This document shows positions 34,919-42,508 of a stretch of DNA of 64,000 bases, piece by piece. The stretch is taken from contig NZ_CP060488.1 in NCBI RefSeq assembly GCF_014334015.1, positions 5,972,501-6,036,500 of the forward strand, given 5' to 3'. Every line of letters starts with the position of its first letter. Position 1 is the first letter of the stretch. This DNA comes from Bacteroides sp. M10. GTDB lineage: Bacteria > Bacteroidota > Bacteroidia > Bacteroidales > Bacteroidaceae. Both the position numbers and the translations under genes were made by a program. A model generated the notes under the pieces. It was given only the letters and a program-made list of their open reading frames with translations, had not been told where the DNA came from and ran no database searches.

Positions 34919-34940
34919 AAGTTTTCGAAATTCGAAACTT
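34919..34940. promoter_or_regulatory. Operator-like palindrome upstream of ndh
   Basis: AAGTTT-CGAA and TTCG-AAACTT arms form a near-perfect dyad with one extra base on the left, located 47 bp upstream of the ndh start. No known regulator site was recognised. Confidence 0.4.
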
Positions 34941-34965
34941 TTATGAAGAAAGAAGCCGGATCTGT

Positions 34966-35053
34966 TCATCGGCGGCGAGACACCCATTCCCCGGTGCCGA
35001 AGCATGTCCTCTCCGGTGCCGGAGAGGCTATTCATCGGTGCCAAACAAAAGAA
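34966..35053. repeat. Four imperfect 22-bp tandem units
   Basis: The core CGGTGCC starts at 34992, 35014 and 35036, and a degenerate CGGCGGC starts at 34970, an exact 22-bp period. One unit lies inside a 20-bp perfect hairpin (CCTCTCCGG-TG-CCGGAGAGG, 35008-35027). It lies between the glucosaminidase stop and the ndh leader and is GC-rich relative to neighbours. Confidence 0.55.
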
Positions 35054-35067
35054 CGCTCTACGAGCCT

Positions 35068-35973
35068 CTACCGCAGGCGCAATCTATCTCCGATTTCAGG
35101 GACATATTCGCCATCTTTACGATTCATCTTATACAGATTCTTGAGGCGAATACCATATTTTTGAGAAATACCATGCATGGAATCTCCATCTTTTACAATA
35201 TATACGGTATAAGGTTTGGAAGCCTTTTTCTTCTTGCTCTTCAGGTAGATAATATCTCCCTCTACTAACGTATAATCACGCTGCAAGTCGTTGTATTTCA
35301 CAAGTTTCTTCCAACTAATATCAAATTCGTTACCTAAGTCTTTAAAAGTATCACCGTTGCGGGCTATAACATAGGCTATATCATTAGCAATATATACCTG
35401 ATGCGGACTCATCAACCAAGGATTTTTTTTCAGTTTCCGTTCCGAGTATACACCTTTACGGTCATATTTATACAGATCATAATCTTCGATAATCGTAATC
35501 AGACGATTAGCATAGGATGGATCGGTGGCGTATCCAGCTTTTTTCAGTCCGCGGGCCCATCCTTTATAGTCGGTGATATCCAGTTTGAAAAGAAAGGCAT
35601 AACGGGCACCTCTTCTAAGGAAGTCAGAATGATCTTCGTAAGAATCACGAGGATGGCTATAGGCACGGAAACATTCATTGCGTGCATCATCATCGTGACG
35701 AACGGTACGCCCCCGCCAACTACTTCCACACTTAATACCAAAATGATTATTGCTCTTTCGTGCCAACTGACTGTATCCGGCACCACTTTCCAGCAATCCT
35801 TGCGCCAGTGTGATACTGGCCGGAATTTTATGAAGTTTCATCTGTTCAACAGCCAAATCACTATACTTATTTATATATTCGATGTAACGGGCATTCCGTT
35901 TCTGTGCCTGCACTCCTACGGCAAAGAAGAAAACAACGGTTAAAAATATAAGTCTATACAGTTTATTCTCCAT
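35068..35973 (-). CDS. Exported glucosaminidase with LysM repeats (GH73 type)
   Basis: The 301-residue protein has a signal peptide (ends VQAQ), a glucosaminidase domain (about 35-165; ITLAQGLLESGAGYSQLARK with the catalytic Glu, and NNHFGIKC), and two LysM repeats (about 200-245 and 255-301; YVIARNGDTFKDLGNEFDIS and YIVKDGDSMHGISQKYGI). It should hydrolyse the glycan strands of peptidoglycan in the periplasm, with LysM binding the wall. Roles in cell separation or turnover are typical. Confidence 0.9.
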   Translation of the reverse strand: MENKLYRLIFLTVVFFFAVGVQAQKRNARYIEYINKYSDLAVEQMKLHKIPASITLAQGLLESGAGYSQLARKSNNHFGIKCGSSWRGRTVRHDDDARNECFRAYSHPRDSYEDHSDFLRRGARYAFLFKLDITDYKGWARGLKKAGYATDPSYANRLITIIEDYDLYKYDRKGVYSERKLKKNPWLMSPHQVYIANDIAYVIARNGDTFKDLGNEFDISWKKLVKYNDLQRDYTLVEGDIIYLKSKKKKASKPYTVYIVKDGDSMHGISQKYGIRLKNLYKMNRKDGEYVPEIGDRLRLR

Positions 35974-36017
35974 TTTAGTTCAGATGTGGATTAGATGGCA
36001 CAAAAATCCGAAAAATA

Positions 36018-36048
36018 ATTGGGATTATCAATCTCTTTCCTAACTTTG
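36018..36048 (+). promoter_or_regulatory. Promoter of cytidine deaminase
   Basis: ATTG (36018-36021) and TAACTTTG (36041-36048) are 19 bp apart. The start site would be near 36055, about 30 nt before the ATG at 36084. Confidence 0.65.
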
Positions 36049-36083
36049 TAACATTAATTGTAGAAACCAATACCCTAACGTAT

Positions 36084-36566
36084 ATGAGAGACCTCACAAT
36101 TACCGCTATTATTAAAGTATATCAATATGATGAGTTGAATGAGGCCGATCGGGCACTTATGCAGACTGCCATGGAGGCAACAGCTCGTAGTTATTCTCCG
36201 TATTCCCATTTCTCCGTAGGTGCCGCTGCGCTATTGGGCAACGGAACTGTTGTGACAGGAACCAATCAGGAGAATGCCGCCTACCCGTCGGGACTTTGTG
36301 CGGAACGCACTACCTTATTCTATGCCAATTCTCAATATCCCGACCAGCCGGTTGTCACTCTTGCCATTGCGGCACGAACGGAAAAAGATTTCATCGACCA
36401 ACCGATTCCTCCCTGCGGCGCTTGCCGGCAAGTGATTCTGGAAACGGAAAAGCGTTACAAACAACCCATCCGTATCCTATTATATGGCAAAGAATGTATT
36501 TACGAAGTAAAAAGTATAGGCGACCTACTGCCGCTATCATTTGACGCATCAGCAATGGAGGACTAA
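36084..36566 (+). CDS. cdd: Cytidine deaminase
   Basis: The 160-residue protein has the CDA-fold zinc site: Cys in PSGLCAERT with the catalytic Glu, and the PCGACRQV pair, plus the substrate segment SHFSVGAAALL and NQENAAYPS. It deaminates cytidine and deoxycytidine to uridine and deoxyuridine for pyrimidine salvage. The AraC-type gene starts 2 bases after its stop, so cotranscription is likely. Confidence 0.93.
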   Translation: MRDLTITAIIKVYQYDELNEADRALMQTAMEATARSYSPYSHFSVGAAALLGNGTVVTGTNQENAAYPSGLCAERTTLFYANSQYPDQPVVTLAIAARTEKDFIDQPIPPCGACRQVILETEKRYKQPIRILLYGKECIYEVKSIGDLLPLSFDASAMED

Positions 36567-36568
36567 CT

Positions 36569-37408
36569 ATGTTACAACAATATCACACGAAACTAAAAGG
36601 AACACTCGCACTTACAGACTCTTATCTGACAGAAAAAGCACTGCAAAAAGAAAAGGGGCTTTATAAATTTATATGGGTACGCAGCGGAAGTATCACAGTA
36701 GAAATCGACCATCAGGAAATGATGCTTACCAAGGATGAAGTGATTTCACTCACTCATCTGCAACACCTCGAATTTAAATCGATTGACGGTGAATACCTGA
36801 CTTTGCTGTTCAACAGTAACTTCTATTGCATTTATGGCAATGACCATGAAGTGTCGTGCAGCGGCTTCCTGTTCAACGGTTCTTCTCACCTGATCCGTTT
36901 TACCCTGAATGAAAAAGAACGAAAAGAGCTCGACACCATTACCGAAGCACTGGAAAACGAGTTTACAGTTTCCGACAGCCTGCAGGAGGAAATGCTACGC
37001 ATCCTGCTGAAACGCTTCATCATTCAATGTACCCGTATTGCACGTCATCGCATGAATATCACCCGCGAAAAAGAATCCGGTTTCGAGATTGTCCGCCAAT
37101 ACTACAACTTGGTTGACGAGCATTATCGGACGAAAAAGCAGGTACAGGACTATGCCGATATGCTACACAAATCTCCCAAGACACTATCGAACATCTTTTC
37201 AACCTGCAAACTGCCTTCGCCACTCCGGGTAATCCACGAACGGGTGGAAGCGGAAGCCAAACGCCTTTTGCTTTACAGCAACAAAAGTGCTAAAGAGATT
37301 GCCGATATTCTTGGATTTGAAGACCAGGCTTCTTTCAGCCGTTTCTTCAAAAATATGACCGGACAGAGCGCCGTACAATTCAGAAATACACAGGAAGGGA
37401 AAAATTGA
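36569..37408 (+). CDS. AraC-family transcriptional regulator
   Basis: The 279-residue protein has an AraC C-terminal pair of helix-turn-helix motifs (about 180-279; YADMLHKSPKTLSNIFSTCK and AKEIADILGFEDQASFSRFF). The N-terminal 150 residues form a cupin-like sensing domain (YKFIWVRSGSITVEIDHQEM) with cysteines at the NFYCIYG and EVSCSG positions. It lies upstream of DUF417 and RclA-like genes, the arrangement of E. coli rclR-rclABC, so a redox-sensing role is plausible. Whether the cysteines correspond to RclR sensors was not checked by alignment. Confidence 0.85.
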   Translation: MLQQYHTKLKGTLALTDSYLTEKALQKEKGLYKFIWVRSGSITVEIDHQEMMLTKDEVISLTHLQHLEFKSIDGEYLTLLFNSNFYCIYGNDHEVSCSGFLFNGSSHLIRFTLNEKERKELDTITEALENEFTVSDSLQEEMLRILLKRFIIQCTRIARHRMNITREKESGFEIVRQYYNLVDEHYRTKKQVQDYADMLHKSPKTLSNIFSTCKLPSPLRVIHERVEAEAKRLLLYSNKSAKEIADILGFEDQASFSRFFKNMTGQSAVQFRNTQEGKN

Positions 37409-37431
37409 TAAGGCATACGGAAGTATTGCTA

Positions 37432-37462
37432 TTTGGGGAGTATGGGGAATGAACGACCTTTG
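37432..37462 (+). promoter_or_regulatory. Promoter of the DUF417-RclA unit
   Basis: TTTG (37432-37435) and GACCTTTG (37455-37462) are 19 bp apart; the -7 has one mismatch. The DUF417 ATG is 35 bp downstream, so this is a likely target of the AraC-type regulator. Confidence 0.5.
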
Positions 37463-37496
37463 CAACGTTAGATAAACCCATTAAAACCCCAACAAA

Positions 37497-38078
37497 ATGA
37501 AAGAGAAATTTATCGCTTTACTGACCTTCACTTCAAGTCTGAAAAGTTTCGGTATTCAATTTATCCGTGTAGCCATTCTGGTAGTATTTGTATGGATAGG
37601 CGGATTGAAGTATTTCCATTATGAAGCCGACGGGATTGTTCCGTTTGTAGCCAACAGTCCTTTCATGAGCTTCTTCTACGCTAAAGATGCGCCCGAATAC
37701 AAAGAACACAAAAATGCGGAGGGTGCTTTCGTCCCGGAAAATCGAGCATGGCACGAAGCAAACCGTACTTATACTTTCTCCTACGGACTGGGAGCTCTTA
37801 TTATGAGCATCGGCATACTGGTATTTCTAGGCATCTTTTTCCCGAAAGTAGGATTGGCAGGTGACGCCCTTGCCATTATCATGACGCTCGGAACACTTTC
37901 TTTTCTCGTCACTACCCCGGAAGTCTGGATTCCCGACCTGGGAAGCGGAGAGTTCGGCTTCCCGTTACTATCCGGTGCAGGGCGATTGGTGATTAAAGAT
38001 ATTGTGATCTTAGCCAGTGCCGTAGTGTTACTATCCGACTCGTCACAACGAGTACTCAAAACACTTAAAAAAGACTAA
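37497..38078 (+). CDS. DUF417 inner-membrane protein, RclC-like
   Basis: The 193-residue protein has about four membrane segments and the DUF417/YkgB features: RVAILVVFVWIGGLKYFHYE near the start, IVPFVANSPFMSF, and FLVTTPEVW. In E. coli the homologue RclC is part of the reactive-chlorine-resistance operon and is needed for survival in HOCl, though its activity is not well defined. Location between an AraC-type regulator and an RclA-like enzyme supports the assignment. Confidence 0.82.
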   Translation: MKEKFIALLTFTSSLKSFGIQFIRVAILVVFVWIGGLKYFHYEADGIVPFVANSPFMSFFYAKDAPEYKEHKNAEGAFVPENRAWHEANRTYTFSYGLGALIMSIGILVFLGIFFPKVGLAGDALAIIMTLGTLSFLVTTPEVWIPDLGSGEFGFPLLSGAGRLVIKDIVILASAVVLLSDSSQRVLKTLKKD

Positions 38079-38126
38079 TCCTCCCCTTGCAGAAAGTCCT
38101 GACTTCTTGAGATTGCGGAACAAATC

Positions 38127-38160
38127 GTATTTTCAGACTGTTATATAGTCTCATACGAAT
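38127..38160 (+). promoter_or_regulatory. Intercistronic hairpin before the RclA-like gene
   Basis: TCGTAT pairs with ATACGA around a second stem AGACT/AGTCT, forming a stacked hairpin 18 bases before the ATG. It may tune expression of the RclA-like enzyme or stabilise the mRNA. No T run follows. Confidence 0.4.
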
Positions 38161-38178
38161 CGTTAATAAAAAGAAGTT

Positions 38179-39552
38179 ATGAAACAATATGATGCAATAA
38201 TAATAGGATTCGGCAAGGCAGGAAAGACCCTGGCTGCCGAACTTTCCAACCGCGGATGGCAAGTTGCCATCGTGGAACGTTCCAACATGATGTATGGAGG
38301 AACCTGCCCTAACGTAGCCTGTATTCCAACCAAAACGCTGGTGCATGAAGCAGAGGTTTCCGCCTTGCTTTACCATGACGATTTTCCCAAACAGGCGAAT
38401 ATGTACAAACAATCCATCAGTCGAAAGAACCGTCTCACCTCTTTTCTTAGAAATGATAATTACGAAAGACTAAACAAACGTCCTAATGTGACTATTTACA
38501 CTGGGACGGGGTCTTTTGTATCTTCCAATACGATAAAAGTTGCGCTTCCGGAAGGGGACATCGAGCTGCAAGGTAAAGAGATATTTATCAATACAGGCTC
38601 TACTCCTATCATTCCGGCAATAGACGGCATTCAGCAAAGCCAGCATGTATATACCAGTAGTACGCTTCTGGATTTAAACGTCCTTCCCCGTCACTTGATT
38701 ATTGTAGGCGGAGGATATATAGGACTGGAATTTGCTTCTATGTATGCCGGATTTGGCAGTAAAGTGACGATACTAGAAGGAGGAAATAAATTTATGCCTC
38801 GTGAAGATCGGGATATTGCAAACAGCGTCAAAGAAGTAATGGATAAGAAAGGTATTGAAATCCATTTGAACGCGCGTGCACAGTCTATCCATGACACCAA
38901 TGATGGAGTGACGCTGACTTACTCGGACGTATCAGACGGCACTCCTTATTATGTGGATGGAGATGCCATTCTCATCGCAACGGGACGTAAACCGATGATT
39001 GAGGGATTAAACCTGTCAGCAGCAGGCGTAGGAGTCGATGCGCACGGAGCTATCATAGTAAACGATCAGTTACGTACCACTGTTCCCCATGTATGGGCAA
39101 TGGGAGATGTAAAAGGCGGAGCACAATTCACCTATCTCTCTCTGGATGATTTCCGGATTATCCGCGATCAGCTCTTCGGTGACAAGAAACGTGATATCGG
39201 AGACCGTGATCCTGTTCAATATGCAGTGTTTATTGATCCGCCATTGGCGCATATCGGAATCAGTGAAGAAGAAGCTCTGAAAAGGGGATATTCATTTAAG
39301 GTTTCCCGGTTGCCGGCATCTTCCGTTGTCCGTGCCCGTACATTGCGACAGACCGATGGTATGCTAAAAGCCATCATCAATAATCATAACGGGAAGATTA
39401 TGGGCTGTACACTATTTTGTGCCGATGCTTCAGAAATCATCAATATCGTAGCTATGGCTATGAAAACGGGGCAACCGTCTACATTCTTACGCGATTTTAT
39501 CTTCACGCATCCCAGCATGAGCGAGGGATTAAATCAATTATTTGACATATAA
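38179..39552 (+). CDS. RclA-like pyridine nucleotide-disulfide oxidoreductase
   Basis: The 457-residue flavoenzyme has an FAD-binding N-terminus (AIIIGFGKAGKTLAAEL), a redox pair Cys43/Cys48 in GGTCPNVACIPTK, an NAD(P)H-binding fold (HLIIVGGGYIGLEFASMYAG), and the C-terminal dimerisation domain. The positions and CPNVAC spacing agree with E. coli RclA (Cys43, Cys48), a copper(II)-reducing enzyme protecting against hypochlorous acid. Without the AraC/DUF417 context it could be called a mercuric-reductase-like or generic disulfide reductase; the context favours RclA. Confidence 0.85.
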   Translation: MKQYDAIIIGFGKAGKTLAAELSNRGWQVAIVERSNMMYGGTCPNVACIPTKTLVHEAEVSALLYHDDFPKQANMYKQSISRKNRLTSFLRNDNYERLNKRPNVTIYTGTGSFVSSNTIKVALPEGDIELQGKEIFINTGSTPIIPAIDGIQQSQHVYTSSTLLDLNVLPRHLIIVGGGYIGLEFASMYAGFGSKVTILEGGNKFMPREDRDIANSVKEVMDKKGIEIHLNARAQSIHDTNDGVTLTYSDVSDGTPYYVDGDAILIATGRKPMIEGLNLSAAGVGVDAHGAIIVNDQLRTTVPHVWAMGDVKGGAQFTYLSLDDFRIIRDQLFGDKKRDIGDRDPVQYAVFIDPPLAHIGISEEEALKRGYSFKVSRLPASSVVRARTLRQTDGMLKAIINNHNGKIMGCTLFCADASEIINIVAMAMKTGQPSTFLRDFIFTHPSMSEGLNQLFDI

Positions 39553-39626
39553 GATAAATAGGCGATTTGCTTGCAAAAAATAGAAAAAACAAGGTACTTC
39601 GTATCATGATTAGTTGAATACATAAC

Positions 39627-39701
39627 ACAGCCTCTAAATAGGGTAAACAGAGGCTGTATTTGGAGTAATCAGAGGCTCTGAATGAGATAAACAGAGCCTC
39701 T
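39627..39701 (+). repeat. Two tandem hairpins sharing an AGAGGCTCTG-like stem
   Basis: ACAGCCTCT (39627-39635) pairs with AGAGGCTGT (39649-39657), and AGAGGCTCTG (39671-39680) pairs with CAGAGCCTCT (39692-39701). The two units are related to each other and to the hairpin at 2518-2550. They lie downstream of the RclA-like gene and may end its transcript. Confidence 0.6.
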
Positions 39702-39759
39702 AAATAAATGAATCTTATTCTTTTTCCATCTTAACAGAGTGAAATCTAACAGAAAGTGT

Positions 39760-39767
39760 TATCTTTG
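39760..39767 (+). promoter_or_regulatory. -7 element upstream of the ABC-F leader
   Basis: TATCTTTG fully matches TAnnTTTG. A -33 TTTG is not evident. Transcription would start near 39775, leaving a leader of about 198 nt. Confidence 0.5.
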
Positions 39768-39796
39768 CAACCAAGTTAAACTATATACCTACCGCA

Positions 39797-39814
39797 ATGA
39801 GAATTAGTAAGTAA
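39797..39814 (+). CDS. Possible leader peptide MRISK of the ABC-F gene
   Basis: A five-codon ORF (Met-Arg-Ile-Ser-Lys-stop) begins about 22 nt after the predicted start site. It is followed by ATGCTT/AAGCAT (39849-39854/39868-39873) and CACG/CGTG (39874-39877/39883-39886) hairpins. This arrangement resembles leader-peptide attenuators of ribosome-protection genes, in which antibiotic-stalled ribosomes switch on the downstream gene. It is too short to be supported by composition alone. Confidence 0.35.
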   Translation: MRISK

Positions 39815-39971
39815 GACAACACTTCTAAGTAAACATCACTTTTCTTATATGCTTTTTCTATTTTGTTAAGCATCACGAAATCCGTGTTGTTTAGCCAGTA
39901 TTGTGTTTGTCGTTCCCCTATCCTGTGATTTTCCTTCACTCTATTTTCAACCTCAAACCCAATAGATCATC

Positions 39972-41606
39972 ATGTCTATAAGTATTCAACAAATCAGCTA
40001 TATCCATCCGGATAAAGAAGTATTATTCAGTGATCTCAATTTCGCCATCAGTAAGGGGCAGAAACTGGGATTAGTCGGTAACAATGGTTGCGGTAAATCT
40101 ACTTTGCTGCAAATTATTGCCGGGCAACTTTCACCCTCTTCCGGTGTCATTGTCCGTCCGGACGACCTATATTATATCCCGCAACATTTCGGGCAATATG
40201 ATTCATTGACTATCGCTCAAGCACTCCGGATAGAACGTAAGCAACAAGCCCTACATGCTATCCTGTCAGGAGATGCCTCAAACGAAAATTTCGTCGTCCT
40301 GGATGATGACTGGAATATTGAAGAACGTTCCATTGCTGCTCTCGATTTATGGGGGTTAGGACAGTTTACTCTATCCTACCCAATGAATTTGCTTAGTGGC
40401 GGTGAAAAGACCCGTGTATTTCTGGCAGGGATGAACATCCATCACCCATCTGTCGTACTTATGGATGAACCGACCAATCATCTTGATTCTTCCGGCAGGC
40501 AACGTTTATACGACTGGGTAGAGAAATGTCGCTCCACGCTGTTAGTGGTGAGTCATGACCGCACTCTGCTTAATCTTCTCCCTGAAATATGCGAACTGGA
40601 AAAGCATCAAATCAATTATTATGGTGGAAATTATGAATTCTACAAAGAACAAAAAACACTGATGCAGGAAGCATTGCAGCAACGTATCGAAGAAAAAGAG
40701 AAAGCACTGCGCATTGCCCGCAAAGTGGCACGCGAAACGGTCGAACGCAGGGACAAACAAAATGTGCGTGGAGAAAAGAATAATATTAAAAAGGGAGTTC
40801 CACGCATTGTGCTCAACGCGCTTCAAGGAAAATCGGAAAAGAGTACCAGTAAACTTAACAGCACCCATCAGGAGAAAGCAGAGAAGTTAACAGGCGAACG
40901 TAACCAACTTCGAAGTTCGCTCTCCCCGACCGCTACACTAAAAACTGATTTTAATAGTTCCTCGCTCCACACCGGAAAGATATTGGTGACAGCAAAAGAG
41001 ATTAACTTCGGTTATCATCCCAATTCAGACAGTAATGATATTCAGGATAATAACGACTTCAAACAGCAACTTTGGCAAACACCCATCAGCTTCCAACTAA
41101 AGAGTGGGGACCGCCTCCGTATAGAAGGGGCCAACGGCAGTGGGAAAACAACTCTTTTGAAGCTAATCACCGGACAGCTTCAGCCACAAGAAGGAAACCT
41201 GACACGAATGGAATTCACCTATGTCTATCTGAATCAGGAATATTCTATCATCGACGACCGGAATAGTATCCTGGAACAGGCTTACGCTTTCAATAACCGG
41301 AACCTGCCGGAGCATGAAATAAAGATTATTCTAAACCGTTATTTATTCCCCGCTTCCGAATGGGACAAATCCTGCCGGAAACTTAGCGGTGGCGAGAAAA
41401 TGCGCCTTGCTTTCTGCTGCCTGATGATTAACAATAATACTCCCGATATGTTTATTCTGGATGAACCGACCAACAATCTGGATATACAGAGCATTGAAAT
41501 CATCACTGCTACCATCAAGAACTATACGGGTACTGTAATTGCAATCTCACACGACGATTATTTTATTCAGGAAATCGGTATCGAGCAACGTATTTTATTA
41601 AGCTAG
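39972..41606 (+). CDS. ABC-F family ATPase, ribosome-protection type
   Basis: The 544-residue protein has two ATPase domains and no membrane segments: Walker A GNNGCGKST (first) and GANGSGKTT (second), signatures LLSGGEKTR and KLSGGEKMR, and Walker B VLMDEPTNHLD and FILDEPTNNLD. The interdomain region (about 230-340) is highly charged and helical, as in ABC-F linkers that reach into the ribosome. ABC-F members act on translation, some conferring resistance to antibiotics such as macrolides, lincosamides and pleuromutilins. The long leader makes an inducible role plausible; spectrum is unknown. About 45 inserted residues between linker and second ATPase are low-complexity. Confidence 0.9.
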   Translation: MSISIQQISYIHPDKEVLFSDLNFAISKGQKLGLVGNNGCGKSTLLQIIAGQLSPSSGVIVRPDDLYYIPQHFGQYDSLTIAQALRIERKQQALHAILSGDASNENFVVLDDDWNIEERSIAALDLWGLGQFTLSYPMNLLSGGEKTRVFLAGMNIHHPSVVLMDEPTNHLDSSGRQRLYDWVEKCRSTLLVVSHDRTLLNLLPEICELEKHQINYYGGNYEFYKEQKTLMQEALQQRIEEKEKALRIARKVARETVERRDKQNVRGEKNNIKKGVPRIVLNALQGKSEKSTSKLNSTHQEKAEKLTGERNQLRSSLSPTATLKTDFNSSSLHTGKILVTAKEINFGYHPNSDSNDIQDNNDFKQQLWQTPISFQLKSGDRLRIEGANGSGKTTLLKLITGQLQPQEGNLTRMEFTYVYLNQEYSIIDDRNSILEQAYAFNNRNLPEHEIKIILNRYLFPASEWDKSCRKLSGGEKMRLAFCCLMINNNTPDMFILDEPTNNLDIQSIEIITATIKNYTGTVIAISHDDYFIQEIGIEQRILLS

Positions 41607-41689
41607 CCTATTGATATTTTATCCGGTAAGTCTAAATATCAACCTAGTTTTTTATAACTTCGCAGCGCGAAGAAAATAATTGGAATAAA

Positions 41690-42490
41690 ATGGATCAGAC
41701 AACACAATCATGGTGGTTTATCTTTTATAAAGATCAACTGCTTCTTGAGAAAAAAGGGGATGGTAAGTATGCCGTCCCATGTGGAGAAAGTTCTCCTATC
41801 ATTATTAAAGAAAAAACAACAGTACACAATATCACAACACTGGAAGGGAGAAACTGCAAAGCTTTCTCCCTCTCCTCTCCCTTTGAAGAATCGGAGCAAT
41901 GGGCAATGATAGGACTTCGTGCCTCTTATGATTATCTTCCTTTATCTCATTATCAGACTGCAGGAAAAGCGCATGAGATTCTGCATTGGGATAGAAACAG
42001 CCGCTTCTGTTCCGCCTGTGGCACGCCGATGGAACAGAAAGAGTCTATCATGAAACGTTGTCCGAAATGTGGTCGGGAGGTATATCCTTCCATATCCACA
42101 GCGATTCTTGTATTAGTGAGAAAAAAAGATTCACTGCTCTTAGTGCATGCCCGCAATTTCAAAGGAACATTCAACAGCCTCGTTGCCGGGTTCCTGGAAA
42201 CCGGAGAAACATTAGAAGAATGTGTAGCACGTGAAGTGAAAGAAGAAACCGGACTGGACGTAAAGAATATCACTTATTTTGGTAACCAGCCCTGGCCTTA
42301 TCCCAGCGGTCTGATGGTCGGCTTTATAGCAGATTATGCCGGAGGAGAAATCACACTCCAAGATGAGGAGTTGAGTTCGGGAGACTTTTACACAAGGGAT
42401 CATTTGCCCGAACTTCCCAGGAAACTTAGTCTTGCACGAAAGATGATCGATTGGTGGATTGAGCATCCAAATGAACATGTAGCAAACTAA
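41690..42490 (+). CDS. nudC: NADH pyrophosphatase / Nudix hydrolase, NudC-like
   Basis: The 266-residue protein has a zinc ribbon with two CxxC pairs (CSACGTPM and CPKCGREV), the Nudix box (GFLETGETLEECV then AREVKEETGLDV, with its glutamates), and the downstream NQPWPYPSG segment, close to the SQPWPFPxS motif that defines NudC. It hydrolyses NAD(H) to NMN(H) and AMP and may remove NAD caps from RNA. It is followed 18 bp later by the DUF418 gene, a likely operon partner. Confidence 0.9.
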   Translation: MDQTTQSWWFIFYKDQLLLEKKGDGKYAVPCGESSPIIIKEKTTVHNITTLEGRNCKAFSLSSPFEESEQWAMIGLRASYDYLPLSHYQTAGKAHEILHWDRNSRFCSACGTPMEQKESIMKRCPKCGREVYPSISTAILVLVRKKDSLLLVHARNFKGTFNSLVAGFLETGETLEECVAREVKEETGLDVKNITYFGNQPWPYPSGLMVGFIADYAGGEITLQDEELSSGDFYTRDHLPELPRKLSLARKMIDWWIEHPNEHVAN

Positions 42491-42508
42491 TAATCATAAA
42501 TCGACCCC

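Larger units (their letters stand above)
39553..39971. other. Long leader and repeat region before the ABC-F gene
   Basis: This 419-base stretch holds two tandem hairpins (39627-39701), a perfect -7 element (39760-39767), and a roughly 200-nt leader with a five-codon ORF and further hairpins. No other gene is visible. Confidence 0.6.

Noticed and set aside
34966..35053. CRISPR-like array
   Set aside because: The units are contiguous 22-bp imperfect repeats with no spacer pattern, and no cas genes are present.
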